Assembly (NCBI RefSeq): GCF_012726175.1
Contig: NZ_JAASAD010000010.1
Span: forward strand, 143,129 to 207,128
Direction of reading: 5' to 3'
Length of the DNA stretch: 64,000 nt
DNA from: Micromonospora sp. HNM0581
Lineage (GTDB): Bacteria > Actinomycetota > Actinomycetes > Mycobacteriales > Micromonosporaceae
Shown here in pieces: positions 57,701 to 64,000 of the stretch. The notes under the pieces were generated by a model that made no database searches, was not told the DNA's origin, and saw nothing but the letters and a program-made list of their open reading frames with translations. How positions within the stretch are numbered: position 1 is the stretch's first letter; each line of letters begins with the position of its first letter. The translations under genes and the position numbers were made by a program.

Positions 57701-60700
57701 CCAGGACCACCTACGAGAGCAGTCACGGCCTGCCGGAGCGGATCGAATCACTTGGCGACACCGGCAAGTCCGGTGACGAGTCGTGCACCCTCGTCGAGTA
57801 CACGCACCGCACCGACAAGAACCTCATCGGCCTCACCAGGCAGATCCGCAGCAGCCCGACGACCTGTGCGGCCGCCGACTTCGACGACCTGACGACGCTC
57901 TCCTCCGCCGGGCGGGTCGGCTACGACGGCGCCGCCTACGGCACGGCCCTGCCGAGCACCACCCGGGGCCTGGCCACCCAGACCTGGTCGTTGAAGGCAG
58001 ACGGTTCCGGCTTCCAGAACGACGGCACCACCACCTTCGACGCCGTCGGCCGGGTACTGACCCGTACCGACCCGGACAACAACGTCTCCCGGATCACCTA
58101 CACCCCGGCCAGCGGGCAGGCATACGCGGTCAGCGAGGAGAACTCCCTCGGGCACAAGCAGACCCGGGATCTGGACCCGGGTCGTGCGGTCACCCTCAGG
58201 ACCACCGACCCGAACAACCAGGTCAGCCACGCCGAATACGATGCGCTCGGCCGCCTGGTCGAGGCGTGGGGCGCGGGGCGTACCCCGTCGCCGGCCCTGG
58301 TGCCCGACTTCCGGGCCGAGTACGCCCTACCGGCGATCGCGCCCGACCCGGAGAACCCCGGCGAAAGCATCCGCAAGCCGCCGTACGTCACCACCTTCGC
58401 CCGGGGCCACGACGACCGTATCCAAACCTCGGTGACCATCTACGATGGGCTCGGCCGTGAGCGGCAGTCCCAGGTGGAGGCGACCGGCGGCGGTCGACTG
58501 ATCACCGACACGCTCTACAACTCGGCCGGCGAGGTCTGGCAGACCAACAACGCTTACGTCGCCGAGGGCTCGCCGATCGGTCAGCTCTTCACCCCCGAGT
58601 CGGACACGGTGGTGCCCAACGCCACCCGCTACACCTACGACGGGCTTGGCCGGGTGGTCGAGGAACTACCACTGCTCAACGGCACGGAATACCCGAGCCG
58701 TGCCACCCGGTACAGCTACGGTCTCGACCACTCCACCGTCATCAACCCGGCGGGCGCGGCCTCGTACCGCCTCCACACCGACGGTCTCGGCCGCACCACG
58801 CGGGTCGACACCTTCCGCGACGCCGCCCGCACCGACTTCACCTCGATGCGCTACGAGTACGACGCGCGCGGGCAGCTCGCCGAGGCCACCCACTCGGCGA
58901 GCCCTGTCCCGTGGACGTGGACGTACGACCAGCGCGGCCGGCTGACCCGGACCACCGACCCGGACACCGGCGCCACCACCATGACGTACGACCACCGGGA
59001 CCGGCCGCTCACCACCACCAACGCCCGGGGTGTGACGCTGTGGAACGGGTACGACGAGTTGTCCCGCCCCACCCAGCAGCGGCTCGGTGGCAGCGGCGGT
59101 GAACTGCTGGCCCAGTACACCTACGACACGGTGGCCGGCGGTAAGGGTCTGCCGGCGACGGCGACCCGGTACACCGACGGTCTGCCGTACACCCAGTCGG
59201 TCGGTGGGTACACCGAGGACTATCAGCCGACGTCGACCACGCTGACGCTACCGGAGTCGATCGCCACCACCTGGGGCCTGAACCGGGAGTACCGATACGA
59301 CTACACCTACACCGACACCGGTCTGACCGAGTCGGCGACGCTGCCGGCGGTCGGGTCGCTACCCAGCGAGAAGCTGCTGTTCCGCTACACGAGGGACGGC
59401 CTGCCGCTGTCGGTGTCCGGCAAGGACTGGTACGGCTCCGAGACGATCTACTCGCCGTACGGGCAGGTGTTGCGCTCCACCCTGGGCGCGTACCCGTACC
59501 GGGTGTGGACCATGGCCTCGTACGACGACGCCAGCGGCGCCCTCACCCGGCAGCAGGTGTTCCGCGAGGTCACCGGCAACCACCTCGTCTCGAACCGTTC
59601 CTACGGCTACGACGACGCCGGCAACGTCACCTCGATCCGCGAACACGCCACCACCATCGCCGAGCGGCAGTGCTTCACCTACGACCCGCTCGGCCAGCTC
59701 CGCAACGCCTGGACCGCCGACGACCAGGCGTCGTGCGGCGCCGGTCCGGGCACCGCGACGGCACCGAACGCGGCGGCGGGAGTCGACGGCACCGGGTACT
59801 GGCAGGAGTACGAGTACGACCTGCTCGGCAACCGCACCAGGCTGGTCGAGCGGGACCTGACCGGCCGCACCTCAACCGGCCCGATCGAGACCACCTACGG
59901 GTACGGCTACGGCACCGAGGAGGGCGACCAGCCGCGCACCCTCGACGCCGTCACCAAGACCTACACCACGCCGCAGGGCGCGGCCATCGTCTCCGAGGCG
60001 AAACGGCTGTACGAGCTGACCGGCGAGACGAAGGCGGTCACCTCCACCCGCAACGGCGACCAGCAGACGCTGTCCTGGACGTACGACGGCCAGGTCGAGC
60101 GGATCACCGGCGCGGGCACCAAGGGCCGCACCGCGTATGTGGGTCTGGCGAGCAAGTGTCTGGATCTGAGTTCCAGCCTGGCCGAACCGAACCGACCCAT
60201 CCAGCTGTACACGTGTAACGCGACGATCGCGCAGAAGTGGGCGTTCGTCCCGGCACCGGAGCAGACCAACGCTAACGTGGGTACCCTGTCGATATTCGAC
60301 TCCTGGTGCGCCCAGCCGGCTGGCACCACCGCCGGGTCGGCGTTGCGCCTGCAACGGTGTGACGGTACGACGGCGCAGCAGGTGGAGCGGCTGTCGACGG
60401 GGCAGTTGAAGCATCCGGCCTCCGGCCTGTGCCTGGCGGTGCAGGGCGGCAACATCGCGAACGCCACGCCGATCGTGCTTGCCGCCTGCGCCGCTGCCGT
60501 TCCTGCGCAGGTGTGGGAGGCGCAGGACGAGACGCGGCACATCTACGGGCCGGGCGGCACCCGCCTGCTGAAGATCCAGGGTCAGCACGCAACCCTCGAC
60601 CTTGGCGACGCCCAGGTCTCGGTGCAGAGCGGCGGGATGCTGCTCAACACGCAGCGCAGCTACGCCACGCCGGACGGGATGGTGACGCGGTACGCGTACG

Positions 60701-62550
60701 GCGCCAGCACCGGATCCAACCTGGTGGCCGTCGCCAGCGACCATCAGGGCAGCCCGTCCGCTGAGGTGGCCCTCGCCGACGGTATGCAGACCCGGATCCG
60801 TAAGCAGGATCCGTTCGGCAACCAGCGGATCGCCGACACACCGGCCAACCTCCAGACCAACCGGGGCTTCCTCGGTGCGGTCCGCGACGACACCTCCGGC
60901 TTCGTACCGTTGGGTGCCCGGCTGTACGACCCGCAGGTGGGTCGGTTCCTCTCCGCTGACCCGGTGCTGGACCTGACCGACCCGGTGCAGAACATCGGCT
61001 TCACGTACGCCCACAACAACCCGGTCACCCACTCTGATCCGTCGGGTCTGTCGGTGGCGTTGACCGCGTCGGAGACGGCGGCGGCGCTGGCCGGTGCGGG
61101 TTTGTCGTCGGCGATGGTGGCGCAGGCGCAGGCCAACATGGGCCGGTCGTTGATGTCGGTGATCCTGGATTCGGCGTGGTACATCCTGAAGGAGTTCATC
61201 GGCATCAACGATGCTGTGAGCTGCTTCGGCGGTGACATGTGGGCGTGTGGCAGCGTCATCCTCAACGCGATTCCCTGGACGAAGGTCGCCAAGATTCCGT
61301 CGGTCATCCGGGCGGTCAACCGGACGATCAACGCGATCCAGGCATGGCAGGCGGCGAAACGGGCCGCCGAGATGGTGTTGGCGGCGGCGCGGGCAGCGGA
61401 GGCCGCTGCGTTGCAGGCGAAGAAGCTGGCCATCGAGCGGGCGAAGAAGGCCGCCCAGTTGGCGAAGAAGAAGGCCGCCGACAAGGTCAACTCGACGAGC
61501 CACAAGGCGACGCAGTCGGCGAAGAAGACGGGTAACGGCCCGCAGAAGGAAGCTCAGGCCAAGTCCAACCCGAAGGGCTCGTCGGCAGCCTCCGGCGGCA
61601 AGGGCGGCGGTGGTAGGGGCGGCGGTGGCGGCGGTAAGGGCGACTCGAAGCCGGGCGGTTCTTCCGGTGCCTCCAACCGCAGTAACGGCGGCTCCAGCGG
61701 CAACAATGGCGGTTCGTCGGGTGGTGGATCCTGTGAGCGCCCCAGCAACAGCTTCGTGCCGGGCACGAGGGTGCTCATGGCCGACGGCTCGACCAAGGCG
61801 ATCGAGGACGTCAAGCCGGGCGACACGGTGGTGGTCACCGATCCGGAGACCGGCCGTACCGAGGTGGACACGGTCACCGCCACGATCACCGGCGACGGCG
61901 TCAAGCATTTGGTGAAGGTCGTCATCGACACCGACGGCGACCAAGGATCGGAGACCGCCGAGGTCACCGCCACCGACGGCCACCCGTTCTGGGTACCCGA
62001 GCTGGGCGAGTGGATCGACGCCACCGACCTCCAGCCCGGCCAGTGGCTCCAAACCAGCGCCGGCACCTACGTCCAGATCACCGCCATCGACCGCTGGAAC
62101 GTCCCCCGCGCCACCGTCCACAACCTCACCGTCGCCAACACCCACACGTACTATGTGATGGCCGGCACCACGCCTGTGCTGGTCCACAACTGCGGTGGGA
62201 CCGTATGGGGCGACATCAAGGGCACCCAGCCAGAGATTCCGGGCACCGGTGGAATGCCGAAGTCCTTCGAGTTGGCTGCCGGTGATACCAAGGTTTGGGT
62301 GCACGGAAATGCAAGCAAGCACATCGCCGAGTACGCTGAGAATATGACCAGCAGAGGTGCGAGCCCAGAAATGGTTGGACTGGGCACCCAGCAAAACCTT
62401 CGTAGCCTTCAGGCGGCGGTGGGTGAAGCTGGCCGCGGCGGCCTCACCTATGACAAGCTCCTAAACGTCGGCGGATGGGAGCTGAAGTTCGGCGCTCCTC
62501 GTCAGGCAGGCATGTTGCCGGCTCTTGTTCACGCGCGAATGGTGGGATGA
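54790..62550 (+). CDS. secreted RHS/YD-repeat polymorphic toxin with lectin insert and HINT domain
   Basis: 2586 aa. Signal peptide 1-38; an SpvB/TcdB-like beta region from about 311; YD repeats about 1080-1780 (YDxxGRL type); a ricin-type beta-trefoil segment about 1784-1915 with QKW and QVW motifs; RHS core end about 2011-2087 (GFLGAVRDDTSG, YDPQVGRFLSADPV); an Ala/Lys-rich and Gly/Ser-rich linker; a HINT domain about 2315-2467 (SFVPGTRVLMADG, ATDGHPFWV, ending VLVHNC). The HINT is predicted to cut after Asn2467 and release the 119-aa tip. The tip (FELAAGDTKVWVHGNASKHI, WELKFGAPRQAG) is not a family I can name. Role: toxin delivery to rival cells, inferred. An immunity candidate follows 4 bases later. 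Confidence 0.85.
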   Translation: MPGTGLPARRRGRPARTAFILALSMTMTVTALPAPAFAIPAPGMSRGTIDLPEIPEVEQIAPDEQAVTDLLTDEPEPLDLYEPSAVDAWDEGSGTVDLTGVAAGDALPVDDLPVALGVPEGGDPAALAGTWAVDLAAPEASHDAGVSGLIMKITPPATADPTAEVALSVDYTPFADFYGPQAADRFGVVLLPDCVFDNPDGGDCADGSSGVESTDPAGVTGQAVSSEVEILPVAGASARSAAITGVNQGASDRRIVTGSVPVGSLVGTGGAVASRSAIGAQSSATGANVVGVLDTGASASGDFTATPLLFSGSWAAGSSSGAFTYSYQVQVPETAGGLMPKVALSYSSQSVDGRTSATNNQASWIGDGWDYAAGAITRTYVNCRQDSKKPGSNNSDHRTADLCWGSKNATLSLGGMTTELVRDDSSGTWTTANGDGSKVQLLKDTSLDNGDADGEYWVVTTRDGTRYHFGRHRLPGWTAGQPVTNSVLTAPVYGNHSGEDCYQAGDWADSACTQAWRWSLDYVEDIHGNVMSLWWAKEENRYARNFNFKSPVKYDRGGYLTRIDYGQRSTSVYGAAPLARVSFDVAERCFAEGSQTCSESNFNSQIPHDYRIWYDTPADLNCIAGRKCWNSSPSFFTRKRLDKITTFAQRRSGSTALQKVDEYQLTQSFPTLLTGPNTALWLESIQRTGYGVDGDKVALNPVRFAHNPQDMPNRVRNDNRPSFSRLRVARVINEYGGETVVSYKTPTGSCATGSGLPGKNDTAELKANTRLCYPNFWHPDPAKDDVIDWFHKYVVESVEELPAIDGAASSTLTRYSYDNAGWRLAEPEFSKKSRRTYSQFAGFEQVTVLTGPATAELGSEQTKSVTRYFRGMGDNVSVQDNVGSGEEIAKDRQPFAGRVAEELTYAKASDPDANWLTRSVTYPTATELASRDRDDGLDPLKAWRVTDTRQKAVARSSGTGDDTRTMRTVETRTTYESSHGLPERIESLGDTGKSGDESCTLVEYTHRTDKNLIGLTRQIRSSPTTCAAADFDDLTTLSSAGRVGYDGAAYGTALPSTTRGLATQTWSLKADGSGFQNDGTTTFDAVGRVLTRTDPDNNVSRITYTPASGQAYAVSEENSLGHKQTRDLDPGRAVTLRTTDPNNQVSHAEYDALGRLVEAWGAGRTPSPALVPDFRAEYALPAIAPDPENPGESIRKPPYVTTFARGHDDRIQTSVTIYDGLGRERQSQVEATGGGRLITDTLYNSAGEVWQTNNAYVAEGSPIGQLFTPESDTVVPNATRYTYDGLGRVVEELPLLNGTEYPSRATRYSYGLDHSTVINPAGAASYRLHTDGLGRTTRVDTFRDAARTDFTSMRYEYDARGQLAEATHSASPVPWTWTYDQRGRLTRTTDPDTGATTMTYDHRDRPLTTTNARGVTLWNGYDELSRPTQQRLGGSGGELLAQYTYDTVAGGKGLPATATRYTDGLPYTQSVGGYTEDYQPTSTTLTLPESIATTWGLNREYRYDYTYTDTGLTESATLPAVGSLPSEKLLFRYTRDGLPLSVSGKDWYGSETIYSPYGQVLRSTLGAYPYRVWTMASYDDASGALTRQQVFREVTGNHLVSNRSYGYDDAGNVTSIREHATTIAERQCFTYDPLGQLRNAWTADDQASCGAGPGTATAPNAAAGVDGTGYWQEYEYDLLGNRTRLVERDLTGRTSTGPIETTYGYGYGTEEGDQPRTLDAVTKTYTTPQGAAIVSEAKRLYELTGETKAVTSTRNGDQQTLSWTYDGQVERITGAGTKGRTAYVGLASKCLDLSSSLAEPNRPIQLYTCNATIAQKWAFVPAPEQTNANVGTLSIFDSWCAQPAGTTAGSALRLQRCDGTTAQQVERLSTGQLKHPASGLCLAVQGGNIANATPIVLAACAAAVPAQVWEAQDETRHIYGPGGTRLLKIQGQHATLDLGDAQVSVQSGGMLLNTQRSYATPDGMVTRYAYGASTGSNLVAVASDHQGSPSAEVALADGMQTRIRKQDPFGNQRIADTPANLQTNRGFLGAVRDDTSGFVPLGARLYDPQVGRFLSADPVLDLTDPVQNIGFTYAHNNPVTHSDPSGLSVALTASETAAALAGAGLSSAMVAQAQANMGRSLMSVILDSAWYILKEFIGINDAVSCFGGDMWACGSVILNAIPWTKVAKIPSVIRAVNRTINAIQAWQAAKRAAEMVLAAARAAEAAALQAKKLAIERAKKAAQLAKKKAADKVNSTSHKATQSAKKTGNGPQKEAQAKSNPKGSSAASGGKGGGGRGGGGGGKGDSKPGGSSGASNRSNGGSSGNNGGSSGGGSCERPSNSFVPGTRVLMADGSTKAIEDVKPGDTVVVTDPETGRTEVDTVTATITGDGVKHLVKVVIDTDGDQGSETAEVTATDGHPFWVPELGEWIDATDLQPGQWLQTSAGTYVQITAIDRWNVPRATVHNLTVANTHTYYVMAGTTPVLVHNCGGTVWGDIKGTQPEIPGTGGMPKSFELAAGDTKVWVHGNASKHIAEYAENMTSRGASPEMVGLGTQQNLRSLQAAVGEAGRGGLTYDKLLNVGGWELKFGAPRQAGMLPALVHARMVG

Positions 62551-62553
62551 CGA

Positions 62554-63069
62554 ATGATTAAGGTTGTTGGCCACTCGCCGTGCGCGGCGGCACAAATTCA
62601 GGCGGACCCCTGGATTCCACTAATGGTGAACTGGCAGCTCGAAGGGCGTTCGGGGCTCTTGAATCTCTACATCCAAGGGCACGATGGTGGGTACGTAGAA
62701 ATGAGGGTAGACGAACGTTCGGGAGCCCTTGTGGAGCTTGTCGTAATTGAGGCTCCGCCAGAAGCCGCGCAACGTTTCCCAGTGCCCGAAGATTCGAAGA
62801 ATCTTGGGACCGTGGTCCTTGATCGAGAGATGTGGGAATGGCGCGTTGCCCCGGACTATGTGGAGCCGGCCAAGCGTGATGTGTCCATTCCTCAGCACCT
62901 TGCGTGGTCGACTCAGGGCGACAACGTCTTCCTGCAATTTGGTGACTCGCAGGCGTCTTGGTTTGTGGGTTCGGGTGACACCAAATTCGCGATCTCGGAA
63001 TCCGGGGAACTCGTATGCATGGCAGTCCGGAGGCCGGAGGTAGAGCTCCCACCCGACTATCCGGGCTGA
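62554..63069 (+). CDS. putative immunity protein of the RHS toxin
   Basis: 171 aa of no recognisable family. No signal peptide or membrane helix, several Trp residues (NWQLEG, EMWEWRV, LAWSTQG) and an acidic character suit a cytoplasmic binding protein. The role is inferred from position: the ATG at 62554 lies 4 bases after the RHS stop, as expected for a toxin-immunity pair. Base composition is low for this genome (34 of 60 G/C in 62701-62760), matching the toxin tip, so the two probably arrived together. Confidence 0.6.
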   Translation: MIKVVGHSPCAAAQIQADPWIPLMVNWQLEGRSGLLNLYIQGHDGGYVEMRVDERSGALVELVVIEAPPEAAQRFPVPEDSKNLGTVVLDREMWEWRVAPDYVEPAKRDVSIPQHLAWSTQGDNVFLQFGDSQASWFVGSGDTKFAISESGELVCMAVRRPEVELPPDYPG

Positions 63070-63337
63070 TTCGCAAGGGGAACCTGGAGGAGATCAACAA
63101 CACGCAGAGTGGCCGTGGAGTACAAGTCTGTCGTTGCGCGTCAGGGTTGCCGTCAGGGTTGCCGTCAAGCGGCGAGTATGCATCCAGATCAGTCGATGGG
63201 CCGCCTTCGGTGGTGCTCGGCGGCGGTGGCCTACTCGGTGGCGCGCCGCGTAGCGGCGCGGCGGCGATCCCCGAACCGGGTCTATCCGGTTTCGCGTGTA
63301 ACTACTGGTTTCTGAGTAGTTGTCTGTCTGGTGTGGT
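63070..63337. other. region between immunity gene and IS remnant
   Basis: 268 bases with no convincing gene. It contains a tandem GTCAGGGTTGCC repeat (about 63140-63165) and a perfect 8-bp hairpin CGCGCCGC-GTA-GCGGCGCG (63242-63260) that could terminate the toxin-immunity transcript. The left boundary of the insertion element should lie here, but no terminal inverted repeat could be assigned. Confidence 0.4.
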
Positions 63338-63868
63338 CTAGCGGCGGTCGGCGCTGACGCGGCGGTTGAAGGTGATGTCGAAGGCGTTGAGTGCGGCCTT
63401 CCACCGGTTGGTCCAGCGAGTGCGGCCGCGTCCGGTCGGGTCCATCGCGCGGATGGCGAGGTACAAGCATTTCTACGCGGCCGTCTCGTTGGGGAGATGG
63501 CCGCGGGCGTTGGCCGCCCGCCGTAGCCGGGCGTTGATCGACTCGATCGCGTTGGTGGTGCACACGACCGTACGGGTCTCGGTGCCGAAGGGCAGGAACG
63601 GCACCATCTCCGCCCAGGCGTCCGACCACAGCCGCACGATCGCCGGGTAGCGCTTCTCCCACTTGTCGCTGAACTCGGCGAACGCGTCCAGGGCGGCCTG
63701 TTCCGACGGTGCGGTGTAGACCGGCTTGATGTCGCGGGCGACCTCGCCCCAGTCACGCTTGGAGGCGTAGCGGAACGTGTTGTCCAGCAGGTGGATGATG
63801 CACCGCTGGACCACCGTGTCGGGCCATACCTGCGCCACGACCTCGGGCAGGCCCCAGGGCTCAGGCAA
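63338..63868 (-). pseudogene. IS256-family transposase remnant with internal stop
   Basis: Minus-strand C-terminal part of a Mutator/IS256 transposase: VVQRCIIHLLDNTFRYAS, KWEKRYPAIVRLW, TTNAIESINARLRRA and, after the break, KCLYLAIRAMDPTGRGRTRW and FNRRVSADRR. The frame is interrupted by TAG (minus strand; 63473-63475) in place of the codon expected in AALKCLYL, with the same frame continuing to a normal stop at 63338. The N-terminal half, including the first catalytic Asp residues, is missing beyond 63868. The element is therefore both truncated and nonsense-mutated. Confidence 0.85.
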
Positions 63869-63946
63869 GGTAGCGGATCGCCCGTTGTGGGTGTCTTAGG
63901 TGGACACTCCTGATCGTGGTGGTATGAGGCCGGGCGCGGCCTTTCG
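63869..63946. other. junction after truncated IS256 remnant
   Basis: 78 bases between the cut transposase and the next reading frame. An AGGCCG-GGCG-CGGCCT hairpin lies at 63927-63942. The abrupt end of transposase homology indicates insertion or deletion at this point. No terminal repeat could be defined inside the window. Confidence 0.35.
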
Positions 63947-64000
63947 ATGATCATTCAGGTGTCGAAGCTGAAGTTTGATCGATCGAGGACCGCGCCCGTT
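63947..64000 (+). CDS. partial reading frame at the window edge
   Basis: Eighteen codons are visible (MIIQVSKLKFDRSRTAPV) and the frame runs off the end. The position directly after IS debris suggests the start of another mobile-element gene, but the peptide is too short to identify. Confidence 0.25.
   Translation, partial: MIIQVSKLKFDRSRTAPV

Noticed and set aside
61733..62190. Functional intein
   Set aside because: The HINT block order and missing downstream extein of a host protein fit a polymorphic-toxin HINT, not a splicing intein.
59872..62394. 840-codon minus-strand frame antisense to the RHS gene
   Set aside because: Shadow frame of a GC-rich gene; no domain and no ribosome site.

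Overview
The window is a GC-rich (about 70% or more) actinobacterial chromosome segment. Protein character, heavy GTG start use, several apparently leaderless promoters and a GlnR-type nitrogen operator all point to an actinomycete, most likely the Micromonosporaceae (Micromonospora and relatives). Gene order over roughly the first 45 kb parallels the well-known mycobacterial block running from the YceD/DUF177 gene to cdsA-rlmN, so most of this part is core chromosome.

Layout. (1) 79-3581: YceD, rpmF, plsX, rnc, mutM, a tightly packed ribosome/lipid/RNA/DNA-repair operon. (2) 3629-5548: a CAP-domain membrane protein on the other strand and a 64-aa coiled-coil protein. (3) 5818-10052: smc followed by an HAD-like gene that has lost its nucleophile. 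(4) 10212-14168: PhoD-type phosphatase, ftsY and an APH-like phosphotransferase. (5) 14238-18470: GlnR operator and the nitrogen operon amtB-glnB-glnD. (6) 18675-23699: ffh, an amidohydrolase, proS and a DUF402 gene. (7) 23939-29899: rpsP-khpA-rimM-trmD-rplS, two consecutive lepB genes, Nudix, rnhB, DUF2469. (8) 30146-36250: an M23 peptidase facing a left-pointing set (PLP enzyme, xerC, dprA, comM/yifB, yraN). (9) 36431-45262: a membrane protein, rpsB-tsf-pyrH-frr-cdsA-rlmN and a DivIVA-like protein with nonapeptide repeats. (10) 45338-51126: DUF2631, an MBL-Rieske fusion, a gene remnant, YihY and a secreted M14 carboxypeptidase. (11) 51172-64000: an accessory region with two divergent giant secreted proteins, a putative immunity gene and insertion-sequence debris.

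The most interesting locus is 51172-63069. A 2586-aa secreted RHS/YD-repeat protein carries a ricin-like lectin insert, a HINT autoprocessing domain ending in His-Asn-Cys, and a 119-aa C-terminal tip I do not recognise. Four bases downstream lies a 171-aa unknown gene, the expected position of an immunity gene. Base composition falls from about 72% GC in the HINT domain to about 53-55% in the tip, the usual signature of an exchanged toxin cassette. A 1057-aa secreted FG-GAP protein is transcribed divergently from a locally AT-rich intergenic region. An IS256-type transposase remnant with an internal amber codon follows.

No tRNA, rRNA, CRISPR array, prophage or biosynthetic cluster was seen.
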